In this document: in pieces, positions 39,341 through 48,030 of the stretch
How the letters are laid out: the number at the start of each line of letters is the position of its first letter
Position numbering within the stretch: the stretch's first letter is position 1
Assembly: GCF_018729455.1 (NCBI RefSeq)
Contig: NZ_JAHHZF010000001.1
Coordinates: forward strand, 378,902 to 442,901
Reading direction: 5' to 3'
Source: Prosthecodimorpha staleyi
Lineage (GTDB): Bacteria > Pseudomonadota > Alphaproteobacteria > Rhizobiales > Ancalomicrobiaceae
Length of the DNA stretch: 64,000 nt
Notes under the pieces: model-generated
The model's input: the letters and a program-made list of their open reading frames with translations, nothing else
What the model was told of the DNA's origin: nothing
The model's database searches: none
Program-made: the position numbers and the translations under genes

Positions 39341-40335
39341 CCCTATCGGTGCCGGAGCGCTGGCTTCTCCCGCTCCTCGGCGTGCTGACACTCGCCCTGG
39401 CGGCGGTCTCGCTGACGATCGGCGCGGCGGGACTCGCACCCTTGCGGGCTCTGGCGGCCCTGGTCGTCGACGACGGCGTGATCTCGATCGTGATGCGCGA
39501 GATCCGGCTGCCGCGGGCGATCCTGTCGGTCTCGATCGGTGCCGCGCTCGGCCTCTCGGGAGCCGCCCTGCAGGGCTATCTGCGCAATCCGCTTGCCGAT
39601 GCCGGCCTGATGGGGATCGGGCCGGGCGCCGCGCTCGGCGCGGTGGCGGCGATCTACGGCGGACTCTCGGCCTTGTTTCCGCTCGCCCTGCCGCTGCTGG
39701 CGCTGGCCGGCGGCTTCGTCGCCATGACGCTGGTGCTGGCCATGGCCGGGCGCGGCGACGGACCGTCGGGTCTGATCCTCGCCGGGGTCGCCGTCTCAAG
39801 CCTCGCCGGCGCCCTGACCGCGCTCGCCCTCAGCCTGTCGGAAAACCCCTTCGCGGCCCTCGAAATCGTCTACTGGATGCTCGGTTCCCTCAACGATCGC
39901 TCGATGCTGCATGTCTGGCTCGCCCTGCCCTTCATGGCCGTCGGCGGCCTGCTGCTGGTCTTCGCCGGGCGCGGGCTCGATGCCCTTTCGCTCGGCGCGG
40001 AGACGGCACGCAGTCTCGGCGTGAACATGAGCACGCTCAGGATCCTGATCCTGGCCGGAACGGCCGCCACGGTCGGGGCGGCCACGGCGATCGCCGGGGC
40101 GATCGGCTTCGTCGGGCTGGTCGTGCCGCATCTTCTCCGCCCGCTGGTCGGCGCGCGGCCGAGCCGGCTCCTGGCCGCCAGCGCGCTCGGCGGCGCCGCG
40201 CTCCTGACGGCCGCCGACATCGCCGCGCGTCTCGTCGCCCCGGACCGCGACCTGAAGCTCGGCGTCGTCACGGCACTGATCGGAACGCCCTTCTTTCTTC
40301 GCCTGATCGCGGCCGGCCGGGGCGGAGCACGATGA
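39337..40335 (+). CDS. btuC: corrinoid ABC transporter permease BtuC (FecCD family), 332 aa
   Basis: Inner-membrane permease with about ten helices. Family signatures are RLPRAILSVSIGAALGLSGA, LQGYLRNPLADAGLMGIGPG, and GAIGFVGLVVPHLLRPLVG, the loop that contacts the ATPase. The C-terminal GVVTALIGTPFFLRLI is standard. It overlaps BtuF and BtuD genes by ATGA on both sides. Confidence 0.94.
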   Translation: MTLSVPERWLLPLLGVLTLALAAVSLTIGAAGLAPLRALAALVVDDGVISIVMREIRLPRAILSVSIGAALGLSGAALQGYLRNPLADAGLMGIGPGAALGAVAAIYGGLSALFPLALPLLALAGGFVAMTLVLAMAGRGDGPSGLILAGVAVSSLAGALTALALSLSENPFAALEIVYWMLGSLNDRSMLHVWLALPFMAVGGLLLVFAGRGLDALSLGAETARSLGVNMSTLRILILAGTAATVGAATAIAGAIGFVGLVVPHLLRPLVGARPSRLLAASALGGAALLTAADIAARLVAPDRDLKLGVVTALIGTPFFLRLIAAGRGGAR

Positions 40336-41141
40336 CCCTGCTGGAGGCCCGCGCTCTGTCCGTCGCGCTCGACGGCCGTCCGGTCCTCGACCGGGTCGAT
40401 CTTACGCTCAAGGCAGGCGAATTCGTCGGCCTGATCGGCCCGAACGGGGCCGGCAAGTCGACGCTGCTGCGCGCACTCGCCGGCCTCCTGCCGACGGGCG
40501 GCACGGTCGCCGTCGCGGGCACGCTCCTCGACCGGCTGTCCGCCCCGGCGCGCGCGCAGCGCATCGCCTATGTTGCGCAGGCGCGCGAGGTGGCCTGGTC
40601 GCTCGCCGTCGAAGCCGTGGTCGGCCTCGGCCGCCTGCCGCATCGACCGGCCTTCGCGCCGGAAACGCGGGACGACCGGGCCGCGATCGAGGCGGCGCTG
40701 ACGACCATGACGCTCCAGAGCTTGCGCGGACACCGGGTCGACCGGCTGTCCGGCGGCGAACTGGCGCGCGTCCTGATCGCGCGGGCCCTCGCCCAGGACG
40801 CCCGCCTGCTGCTCGCCGACGAGCCGGCGGCCGGGCTCGATCCGGCCCACCAGATCGCCCTGATGAACGTCTTTCGCCGTCTGGCCGGCGCCGGCCGCAC
40901 GGTGCTTGCCTCGCTGCACGACTTGAACCTCGCCGCGCGCTGGTGCGACCGGGTGATCGTCCTCGCCGGTGGCCGGATCGTCGCGGCGGGAGCGCCGGAA
41001 GCGGTCCTGAGCGCGGGCCTGCTGGCGTCGGTCTACGGGATAGAGGCCCATGTCGATCGAGACCCGGGCGGCCTCCTGCTCGTCCCGACCGGCCTTTCCG
41101 ATCGATCGGCCACCGCCACGCCCTCCGAGGATTGGTCATGA
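40332..41141 (+). CDS. btuD: corrinoid ABC transporter ATP-binding protein BtuD, 269 aa
   Basis: ATPase subunit. Walker A is IGPNGAGKSTLLRALAG. The Q-loop is in IAYVAQAREVAW. The signature is LSGGELARVLIARALAQ and Walker B is LLLADEPAAGLDP. The H-loop is LASLHDLNLAARWCDRV. The ATG overlaps the btuC stop and the TGA overlaps the cbiZ start, placing four genes in one coupled unit. Confidence 0.94.
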   Translation: MTLLEARALSVALDGRPVLDRVDLTLKAGEFVGLIGPNGAGKSTLLRALAGLLPTGGTVAVAGTLLDRLSAPARAQRIAYVAQAREVAWSLAVEAVVGLGRLPHRPAFAPETRDDRAAIEAALTTMTLQSLRGHRVDRLSGGELARVLIARALAQDARLLLADEPAAGLDPAHQIALMNVFRRLAGAGRTVLASLHDLNLAARWCDRVIVLAGGRIVAAGAPEAVLSAGLLASVYGIEAHVDRDPGGLLLVPTGLSDRSATATPSEDWS

Positions 41142-41815
41142 GCGTTGCGGAGATCGCGATCGACTGCCGGCAGCCCTGGCTGGTCGCGCGTTTCGCCGGT
41201 CCGCGCCGGATGCTGAGCTGGTCGCCGAACCGGCCGGGCTTCGCCGTCGCCGATGCCGTCGCCTGGCTCGAAGTGACCGATGCCGACGTGGTCGACCTGT
41301 CCGATCCGGCCGGCTACCTGCGCGCCCGGCTCGCCGCCGCGAGTCTGCAGCGGGCGGTCGGCCTGATGACCGCCCGCGACGTTCGCCGCCACCACCTGGG
41401 TCACAGCACGGTCGACGGGATCGGCGCGACCGCGCTGACCACGGCCGGCCTGACCAATGGCGAGCGGATCGGCGAGCGGTGCACCGATCCCGCCCTGCGG
41501 GCGGCCGCCGGGACGATCAACACGCTGGTCCACGTCACGGTTCCGCTCACGCGCGGCGCGTTCCTTGAGGCGATGAGCCTCGCCGTGCAGGCGCGCACCG
41601 TCGCGGTGGCGGAGGCGGGCATCCGGCGCGGAGGCTCGATCATCACCGGCACCGGCACGGACTGCCTGGTTGTCGCCGCGCCGCCGGGCCCGCAGCCAGC
41701 GGTCTATGCCGGCCTGCATACCGCCATCGGCGAGGCCGTCGGGGCCGCGGTCCTGTCCGCCACACGCGCGGCCGTGGCCGGATGGGTCGCCGATCAGACC
41801 GGGAATGCGCCATGA
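41138..41815 (+). CDS. cbiZ: adenosylcobinamide amidohydrolase CbiZ, 225 aa
   Basis: Salvage enzyme that cleaves the aminopropanol group from adenosylcobinamide to give adenosylcobyric acid, letting scavenged incomplete corrinoids re-enter B12 synthesis. Family blocks include PRRMLSWSPNRPGFAVADAV, RDVRRHHLGHSTVDGIGATA, AAAGTINTLVHVTVPLTRGA and the C-terminal ITGTGTDCLVVAAPPG. It is coupled to btuD at 41138 and to the following TonB-like gene. Its presence indicates the operon imports cobinamide as well as B12. Confidence 0.92.
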   Translation: MSVAEIAIDCRQPWLVARFAGPRRMLSWSPNRPGFAVADAVAWLEVTDADVVDLSDPAGYLRARLAAASLQRAVGLMTARDVRRHHLGHSTVDGIGATALTTAGLTNGERIGERCTDPALRAAAGTINTLVHVTVPLTRGAFLEAMSLAVQARTVAVAEAGIRRGGSIITGTGTDCLVVAAPPGPQPAVYAGLHTAIGEAVGAAVLSATRAAVAGWVADQTGNAP

Positions 41816-43071
41816 AACCGATGGCGATTCTCCCCGGTCCGGCACCGTCCCGGACGATGATCGGCGCGCTTCTGCTCTCGCTCGCCATTCACGCGGGCGC
41901 CGGCGCCATCGTCTCCGGCATCTGGTCCCCGACCGCGCCGGCCGGTGATCCGGTCGCCCTGGATGCGATCGACGCCGAACTCCTGGAAGCGGGTGCCGTC
42001 GGAACGGGGGCCGTCGTCGAGGCGCCCGAACCGGCGGGCCGAACGCCCGCACCCGCTGCGACCGGCGCCGAACGGGCGGAGGCGGTCGATCCGCCGCGGG
42101 TCGTTCCGACCCTGGATGTCGCCCCCGAGGCGGTCGCAGCGATCGCACCGCCGCCGCTGACGGCGCCCGCCGAAACGGCAACCGTCGACCGGTCCCTCCC
42201 GCCGTCCCGCGTCGATGAGGTCGTGCCGTCCGAACCGGACCCGACACTCGTCACGAGCGCCGCGGCAGACATGCCGCCGCCCGAGCAAGAGGCTTCGGCA
42301 CCGGAGGCCCGGCTGGCGGAACCCGCTCCGATCGCTCCGGCCTTGGCCGCCCGGTCACCGGCCGCTTCGGCGGACGCCGCGATCGTGCCACCCGGTCCCG
42401 CGGCGCCGCCCGCGCCGGCACGCGCGGCCGCCACGGATGCCCCGCCGGAGGCAACCGATCCGGCGATCCTGCCAGCGCCCCTTGCAGCCGCGATACGGCC
42501 GGCGCCCGAACCGAAGCCGGCGGCCGAGACCAAGCCCGCCCCCGAACCGGCGCGGGAACCGAAGCCCGCCGCCCCTTCCCGCGCGCGGCCCGAACCGACC
42601 CGACCGCGAAGCGTCGCCGCCGCGCCTCCCCCCGACCGTTCCTCGACCCGCCCGAAGGCCGACGGCGGTCCGACCGGCGCGCTCGCGCCGCATCCCCCCG
42701 GGCCGGCCAGGACCGCCACGGCGGTCGGCGGCGGCGTACCGGCGGGCGGTAGGAGCGAAACCGCCCGGCCGGCGGCCCGGGCGGCGGGGTCGGGAGACGC
42801 TGCCGATCCGATCGCCCGCTACATGGCAGCGGTCAGGGCGCGCATCGTCAGCCGGCAGCAGCCGGGCGACGGCTCCCAGGGCACGGTCGTGGTCAGCTTC
42901 GAGGTCCGGCGGGACGGTGGGCTGGAGCAGATCGCCGCGATCAGCGGCGGGACCGGCGACCTCAAGTCGGCCGCGATCCGCATCGTGCGCGCAGCCGCGC
43001 CCGCGCCGCCTTTCCCCGATACGATCGGCGCGGCACGCCTGCGCATGACCGTCGCGCTGCGTTTCGAATAG
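41812..43071 (+). CDS. TonB family protein with a very long Ala/Pro spacer, 419 aa
   Basis: Inner-membrane anchored energy transducer. The N-terminal helix (IGALLLSLAIHAGAGAIVSG) is followed by about 280 residues dominated by Ala, Pro, Glu and Arg, including PEPKPAAETKPAPEPAREPK, which should span the periplasm. The C-terminal TonB domain (about 335-419) has YMAAVRARIVSRQQPGDGSQ, TVVVSFEVRRDGGLEQIAAI and a final beta strand RMTVALRFE. It overlaps cbiZ by ATGA, so it probably serves the receptor of this operon. No ExbB or ExbD gene is present in the window. Confidence 0.9.
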   Translation: MKPMAILPGPAPSRTMIGALLLSLAIHAGAGAIVSGIWSPTAPAGDPVALDAIDAELLEAGAVGTGAVVEAPEPAGRTPAPAATGAERAEAVDPPRVVPTLDVAPEAVAAIAPPPLTAPAETATVDRSLPPSRVDEVVPSEPDPTLVTSAAADMPPPEQEASAPEARLAEPAPIAPALAARSPAASADAAIVPPGPAAPPAPARAAATDAPPEATDPAILPAPLAAAIRPAPEPKPAAETKPAPEPAREPKPAAPSRARPEPTRPRSVAAAPPPDRSSTRPKADGGPTGALAPHPPGPARTATAVGGGVPAGGRSETARPAARAAGSGDAADPIARYMAAVRARIVSRQQPGDGSQGTVVVSFEVRRDGGLEQIAAISGGTGDLKSAAIRIVRAAAPAPPFPDTIGAARLRMTVALRFE

Positions 43072-43225
43072 ACCGCCGGCCGCCGGAGCCGTGTCCGCAA
43101 AACGGCCGGCGCATAACAGCAAGATGAAATTTTCTGCCCTGAAGGAGGCGGTGGCGACTGGCGTATTTTACCGTTTGGTGGAATGAGAGAAGCCCATTCC
43201 ATAGATGCCGTCATTTGAGGATTTC

Positions 43226-44458
43226 ATGTCGCACGCGGGAACCAGCCCGTCATTCGCCGACGAGGCCACCGACGCCTTGGCGCGAGAACGCGGCAATGTG
43301 ATCCGGCTGACGGTCGCACAGGCCCTCGCCGGCGCCAACGCGGTGGTCGTCTATGCTACCGGCGCGATTATCGGCAACATGCTGGCACCGAGCCCTGCGT
43401 TGGCGACCCTGCCGATCTCAGTCTTCGTGATCGGCATGGCCGCCTGCACCCTGCCGGCCGGCCGGATCGCGCAACGCTACGGCCGGCGGGTCGCCTTCCT
43501 GTCGGGAACCGGCTGCGGCGTTCTGGTCGGACTGCTCTCGGCGCTGGCGGTCATCCTCGGCTCGTTCTGGCTCTTCTGCTGCGCGACCTTCTTCGGCGGC
43601 GCCTATGCGGCGGTGGTGCTCTCGTTCCGGTTCGCAGCCACCGACGGCGTTGCGCCGGCTCGGCGGCCGCGCGCGCTGTCCTTCGTCATGGCCGGCGGGG
43701 TCTTCGCGGGCGTGCTCGGCCCGCAGCTCGTCACCCATACGATGAACCTCTGGCCGCCCTTTCTGTTCGCTGCCACCTATCTCGCCCAGGCCGCCGTGGC
43801 GGCTCTGTCGGCGCTGGTCCTGATGGGCGTCCGCCTGCCGGCGCCGACGCCCGGCGAGGTCGCCGGCGGCCGTCCGCTCGGCGAGATCGCGCGCCAGCCG
43901 CGCTTCGTGACCGCGGTCGTCTGCGGCGTCGTCTCCTACCTGCTGATGAATTTCATCATGACCGCCGCGCCGCTCGCCATGCGCCTTTGCGGGCTGTCCC
44001 AGGAGGATGCCAATCTCGGCCTGCAGTGGCACGTCATCGCCATGTATGCACCGAGTTTCTTCACCGGTCCGCTGATCAGCCGCTTCGGCGCGCCGCGCGT
44101 GGTCGCCGCCGGTCTCGCCCTGACGGCCGTGGCGGCCATGGTCGGGCTCGCCGGGATCGATGTCGCCCATTTCTGGCTGAGCCTGATCCTGCTCGGCCTG
44201 GGCTGGAACTTCGGCTTCATCGGCGCGTCCGCCCTGGTGCTTGAATGTCACCGCCCGGAGGAGAAGACGCGGGTCCAGTCGCTCAACGACTTCGTCGTGT
44301 TCGGGACGATGGCGATCGGCTCGCTGTCGTCCGGGGGGCTCCTGACCATCTACGGCTGGGACACGGTCCTTTGGGTCTCCTTCCTGCCGCTGGCTGTCGC
44401 CGTCGGGGCGCTTCTGGCAACCGGGTGGCGCAAACCGGCCGCCGCGGCCCTCGGCTGA
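43226..44458 (+). CDS. MFS transporter, 410 aa
   Basis: Twelve-helix major facilitator transporter. The N-terminal loop motif appears as AGRIAQRYGRRVAFL between helices 2 and 3. Helix 4 region is CCATFFGGAYAAVVLSFRFA. The second half begins with RFVTAVVCGVVSYLLMNFIM. LVLECHRPEEKTRVQSLNDF lies near the C-terminus. The start at 43226 is chosen because GAGGA lies 4-8 bases upstream; ATG 43205 is in frame but lacks a close ribosome-binding site. The substrate is unknown; the gene stands alone after the B12 operon. Confidence 0.88.
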   Translation: MSHAGTSPSFADEATDALARERGNVIRLTVAQALAGANAVVVYATGAIIGNMLAPSPALATLPISVFVIGMAACTLPAGRIAQRYGRRVAFLSGTGCGVLVGLLSALAVILGSFWLFCCATFFGGAYAAVVLSFRFAATDGVAPARRPRALSFVMAGGVFAGVLGPQLVTHTMNLWPPFLFAATYLAQAAVAALSALVLMGVRLPAPTPGEVAGGRPLGEIARQPRFVTAVVCGVVSYLLMNFIMTAAPLAMRLCGLSQEDANLGLQWHVIAMYAPSFFTGPLISRFGAPRVVAAGLALTAVAAMVGLAGIDVAHFWLSLILLGLGWNFGFIGASALVLECHRPEEKTRVQSLNDFVVFGTMAIGSLSSGGLLTIYGWDTVLWVSFLPLAVAVGALLATGWRKPAAAALG

Positions 44459-44870
44459 AGCAAGGCCCGATCGCGGCGCCCCGCAGCGAGCGGGAAAGGC
44501 CAGCGCCGGCAATGAAAAGGAAGGCATCGAGTGCTCGCGTCGGATCGGATGCTGCTCCGGCCGTCGCGGCGCGGGTTGGCCATGGTCCCGGGTCCGCCCG
44601 GGTCCGCCGGGGCCGCCCGTCCCGATCGCCCCCGGACCGGCGCGACGCAGCAGCCTGCAGAGCCGCAGGCTGCCCAGCCCCCGGCGGGTGGGGCCGCGCC
44701 CGGGGGTGGGCAAGCGCCCAAAGGCTGCTATCGTGGCCGGATGATAAGATTCGAGCCGATCCGTTGAACGCCCCGAGGCGATGCGGGTCCCCGGCCGGCC
44801 GGATGGTGCGGGGCACCGATCCGGCTGCGCGCTCCCCTGGCGGCCTGCCGGCTCAGGCCGGCACAGATCG
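44459..44870. other. intergenic region, no supported gene
   Basis: About 410 bases after the MFS gene. Frames such as 44531-44767 are Pro/Gly/Ala-rich and lack a signal peptide or motif. A perfect 9-bp inverted repeat (gcagcctgc at 44650-44658, gcaggctgc at 44665-44673) is present without a T-tract. I see no gene. Confidence 0.4.
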
Positions 44871-45926
44871 ATGAGCCCGATGTCCCAGCCCGGTCCCACC
44901 AATACCATCGTCGACGTTGCCGGCCTCTCCGTCGGCAATGCCGGCGACATCCGCCTCAAGTCCGGCGTCACCGTCGTCATTCCGGAGGAGCCGGCGATCG
45001 CGTCGGTGCACGTGATGGGCGGCGCACCGGGCACGCGCGATACCGATCTGCTGGCTCCGGACCAGACCGTCGACCGGGTCGACGCCATCGTCCTGTCGGG
45101 CGGCTCCGCCTTCGGCCTCGACGCCGCCTCCGGCGTTCAGGCCTTTCTGCGTGAGCAGGGGCGCGGCTTCGCTATCGGCCCGGTTTCCGTGCCGATCGTC
45201 TCGGCCGCGATCCTGTTCGACCTGCTCAACGGCGGCAACAAGGATTGGGGCCGGTATCCGCCCTATCGCGATCTCGGCTACCGCGCCGCCGCGGCGGCGA
45301 CCGTCGATCCGCCGACCGTCGGATCGACCGGCGCCGGCCTCGGCGCCACCACCGCGACCCTCAAGGGCGGCCTCGGTTCGGCGAGCCTGCGCCTGCCTTC
45401 CGGGATTACGGTCGGCGCGCTGGTCGCGGTCAACGCCGTCGGCAGCGTCACCATCGGCGATACCGGGCATTTCTGGGCGGCCGCCCACGAGATCGACAGC
45501 GAATTCGGCGGCTTCGGATATCCGAGCCCGTTCCCGCCCGACGCCACCATGGCGCGCCTGAAGGGTGCGATCCGCGACGACGCCGGCATGGCTGCCGCCG
45601 ATCCGAGCCTCGGCGGCAACACCACCATCGCGCTGATCGCAACCGACGCCATCCTGACCAAGGCGGAGGCGAAGCGTCTGGCCATCATGGCCCATGACGG
45701 CATGGCGCGGGCGATCTATCCGGCCCACACGCCCTTCGACGGCGATCTGGTCTTCGCCCTGTCGACGGGACGCATCCGGCGGGCGGAGCCGATCGCGGAC
45801 TTCGTCGACCTCGGCATCGCCGCCGCCGACGTGCTGGCGCGCGCCATCGCCCGCGGCGTCTACGAGGCCCGGCACACTGCCGGCGACTTGGTGCCGGCCT
45901 GGCGGGTCAAGTTTTCGGCCGGCTGA
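44871..45926 (+). CDS. P1 family (DmpA/NylC-type) aminopeptidase or amide hydrolase, 351 aa
   Basis: N-terminal-nucleophile hydrolase of peptidase family P1, made as a precursor that cuts itself into two chains. Family blocks are NTIVDVAGLSVGNAGDIR, GGAPGTRDTDLL, DAIVLSGGSAFGLDAASGV and ATLKGGLGSASLRLP. The predicted self-cleavage site is Asn250-Thr251 in LGGNTTIALIATDA; Thr251 would become the nucleophile, as in NylC. Substrates in the family include small peptides, beta-aminopeptides and nylon oligomers; the true one is not predictable. The first Met (44871) and the second (44880) are both possible starts. Confidence 0.9.
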   Translation: MSPMSQPGPTNTIVDVAGLSVGNAGDIRLKSGVTVVIPEEPAIASVHVMGGAPGTRDTDLLAPDQTVDRVDAIVLSGGSAFGLDAASGVQAFLREQGRGFAIGPVSVPIVSAAILFDLLNGGNKDWGRYPPYRDLGYRAAAAATVDPPTVGSTGAGLGATTATLKGGLGSASLRLPSGITVGALVAVNAVGSVTIGDTGHFWAAAHEIDSEFGGFGYPSPFPPDATMARLKGAIRDDAGMAAADPSLGGNTTIALIATDAILTKAEAKRLAIMAHDGMARAIYPAHTPFDGDLVFALSTGRIRRAEPIADFVDLGIAAADVLARAIARGVYEARHTAGDLVPAWRVKFSAG

Positions 45927-46253
45927 CGCCCGCCGCCTGGCGACGAGGCGAACACTGGCCGCGCTCGGCGGGAGCGAGGCCAGAAATCTGCAGTTTCCAT
46001 AACGTTTTTGAATCACCAAGACGATTTCGAAAGTAGTTTATTGAGTTTTTATTCAGAGTTGAACCGCATCATCTGAAATGTCGGTTGTCTATGGCTTTGC
46101 AGAGGCCTGCAGATCGGGACCTTTCGCACCGTCGATCGCATGCCGCGAGGGGTAGGCGTACGCGTCCGTCTCGGTTCCGAAGCGATGGCGTGGCCGCAGA
46201 TCGGTACGACATCGGATTTCAGATCTCGATCCCAAGACGGGAGTTCTCGTATC
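45927..46253. other. intergenic region upstream of the second chemoreceptor
   Basis: About 330 bases. The part at 45995-46085 is clearly richer in A and T than its surroundings and probably holds the promoter. The frame is open from 46140 but the real start is 46254. A GGGAG element lies about 10 bases before it. Confidence 0.45.
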
Positions 46254-47963
46254 ATGCAATTGCGCCAGATCATCCTCGGTTTGAATGCAGCCTCCTTTCT
46301 GGTCGCCGCTACGCTGTCCGGCATCATCTTCTTCCTGGCCGGAGAGTATCGGGAGGCGGCACGGCGGACGGAGGACGGCATCACGGCCCTGCGGCAGCAG
46401 ACCGATGCCGACATGGCGCATGATTCGATCCTGGCGGCCGTCTATCGCTCCTATTATGCGGCCAGCACCAAGGATGCGGCGATGCTCGCCGAGGTGCAGG
46501 CCGACCTGAAGTCCTACGAGGAGATCTTCGCCTCCCGTCTGGCGAAACTGGAAACCGTGGAACTCGGCGCCAAGGCGCGTGCGGCCGCCGCCAAGGTCAA
46601 GCCGGCTTTGCAGGCCTATGTGGCGACGGCCGGCGTCCTGATCGAGAATGCCCGTCGCGGCGATCTCGCCAGCCTGACGGCCCGGCTGCCCGAATTCGAT
46701 CGTGCCTTCAAGGTGCTCGAAGAGGAGATGGAGCAGGTCAGCAACCTGGTCGAAGCCGCGAACGAAGAAGTGCATGCCGATACCGAACACGCAGTCGCGA
46801 TCGGCGATGCCAGCAAGTGGATCGGCCTCGCCTTCGCGGTCCTGATCGCCGGCATCATGGTTCTGGTGGCGGACCGCCGCATCAGCCGGCCGATCGCCTC
46901 CATGACCGCCCAGATGCGCCGCCTTGCGGAGGGCGATACCTCGATGGACATTAGCCATGCCGACCGCCCCGACGAGATCGGCGCCATGGCACGGGCCGTG
47001 CAGTTCTTCCGCAACACGATGCTCGATCGGGAGCGGCTGGAGACGAGCGCGCGGCAGGAAGAGACCAAGCACGACGCGCAGAGCCGCGAGTTGGAGCGGA
47101 TCATTCTCGACTTCCGCCGGGACGTGAGCACGGCGATCGAGCAGCTGTCCAACGGCACCCGCTCGATGGACGGCTCCGCCGCCTCGCTGCGCAGCGTCGC
47201 GGGGTTGACCGCCAGCCAGGCCGATACCGCGGCCCGCGCCTCCAGCCGGGCGTCGGCCAATATCGAGACGATCACGGCCGCGACCGAGGAGATGGGAACC
47301 TCGATCGCCGACATCGCCGACCGCGCCAACCGGGCCTCCGCGATGGTCGCGAAGGTCGCCGCCGTGGCCAGCCGGACCAATGCCGACATGGCCGCCCTCG
47401 CCGCGACCGCCGAGGAGATCGGCACCGTGGTCGAGATGATCCGGACCATCGCGGACCAGACCAATCTGCTCGCCCTCAACGCCACCATCGAAGCCGCCCG
47501 CGCCGGCACGGCCGGCCGCGGTTTCGCGGTGGTCGCCTCCGAGGTCAAGTCGCTCGCCGAACAGACCGCGAAGGCCACCGGCGACATCGCACGCCGGGTC
47601 GAGGCCATCCAGACGGCCGCCCATGCCACCGAGGGATCGGTCCAGGAGATTGCCGGAACCATCGACGGCGTGACGGACCTGACGGCGTCCATTGCCGCCT
47701 CGGTCGGCGAACAGGATCGTGCGACGCGCGAGATCGCTGCCAATATTACCGAGACTTCGCGCGGTTCGGCCGAAGTCGCCAACAGCGTCGGCGGACTGCG
47801 TGGAGCGGCCAGCGAGACCGAGACCGCCGCCGCGGAAGTCAAGCGCGTCTCGGATGACCTGGCGGCCGTCGCCGGGCGCCTGGGCAGCACGGTGGACGGC
47901 TTCCTGAAGGTGATCACCGAGGAGGTGCGCCAGCGCCGGGACAGGCAGCGCAGCGCGGCCTGA
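46254..47963 (+). CDS. methyl-accepting chemotaxis protein, 569 aa
   Basis: Second chemoreceptor in the window. Transmembrane helix 1 is at about 10-30 ([20 protein letters not shown]). A helical periplasmic sensor covers about 31-188, and helix 2 lies at about 189-208 ([17 protein letters not shown]). HAMP follows ([20 protein letters not shown], to about 260). The signalling hairpin is at about 400-435 ([19 protein letters not shown], then [15 protein letters not shown]). The architecture equals that of the receptor at 7202 but the sensor domains differ. It is followed by a strong terminator. Confidence 0.94.
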   Translation: MQLRQIILGLNAASFLVAATLSGIIFFLAGEYREAARRTEDGITALRQQTDADMAHDSILAAVYRSYYAASTKDAAMLAEVQADLKSYEEIFASRLAKLETVELGAKARAAAAKVKPALQAYVATAGVLIENARRGDLASLTARLPEFDRAFKVLEEEMEQVSNLVEAANEEVHADTEHAVAIGDASKWIGLAFAVLIAGIMVLVADRRISRPIASMTAQMRRLAEGDTSMDISHADRPDEIGAMARAVQFFRNTMLDRERLETSARQEETKHDAQSRELERIILDFRRDVSTAIEQLSNGTRSMDGSAASLRSVAGLTASQADTAARASSRASANIETITAATEEMGTSIADIADRANRASAMVAKVAAVASRTNADMAALAATAEEIGTVVEMIRTIADQTNLLALNATIEAARAGTAGRGFAVVASEVKSLAEQTAKATGDIARRVEAIQTAAHATEGSVQEIAGTIDGVTDLTASIAASVGEQDRATREIAANITETSRGSAEVANSVGGLRGAASETETAAAEVKRVSDDLAAVAGRLGSTVDGFLKVITEEVRQRRDRQRSAA

Positions 47964-47986
47964 CGCCGACCACCCAACGCGTCTGC

Positions 47987-48015
47987 AGCCCGGCCGGTTC
48001 TCCGGCCGGGCTTTT
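47987..48015 (+). terminator. intrinsic terminator of the second chemoreceptor gene
   Basis: A perfect 11-bp stem (agcccggccgg at 47987-47997, ccggccgggct at 48002-48012), a four-base loop and a tttt tract. It lies 24 bases after the stop and just before the end of the convergent oxidoreductase gene. Confidence 0.88.
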
Positions 48016-48030
48016 GCGTCTTCCGCCGGC

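Noticed and set aside
44531-44767. 78-codon frame after the MFS gene
   Set aside because: Low-complexity Pro/Gly/Ala content, no ribosome-binding site, no motif.
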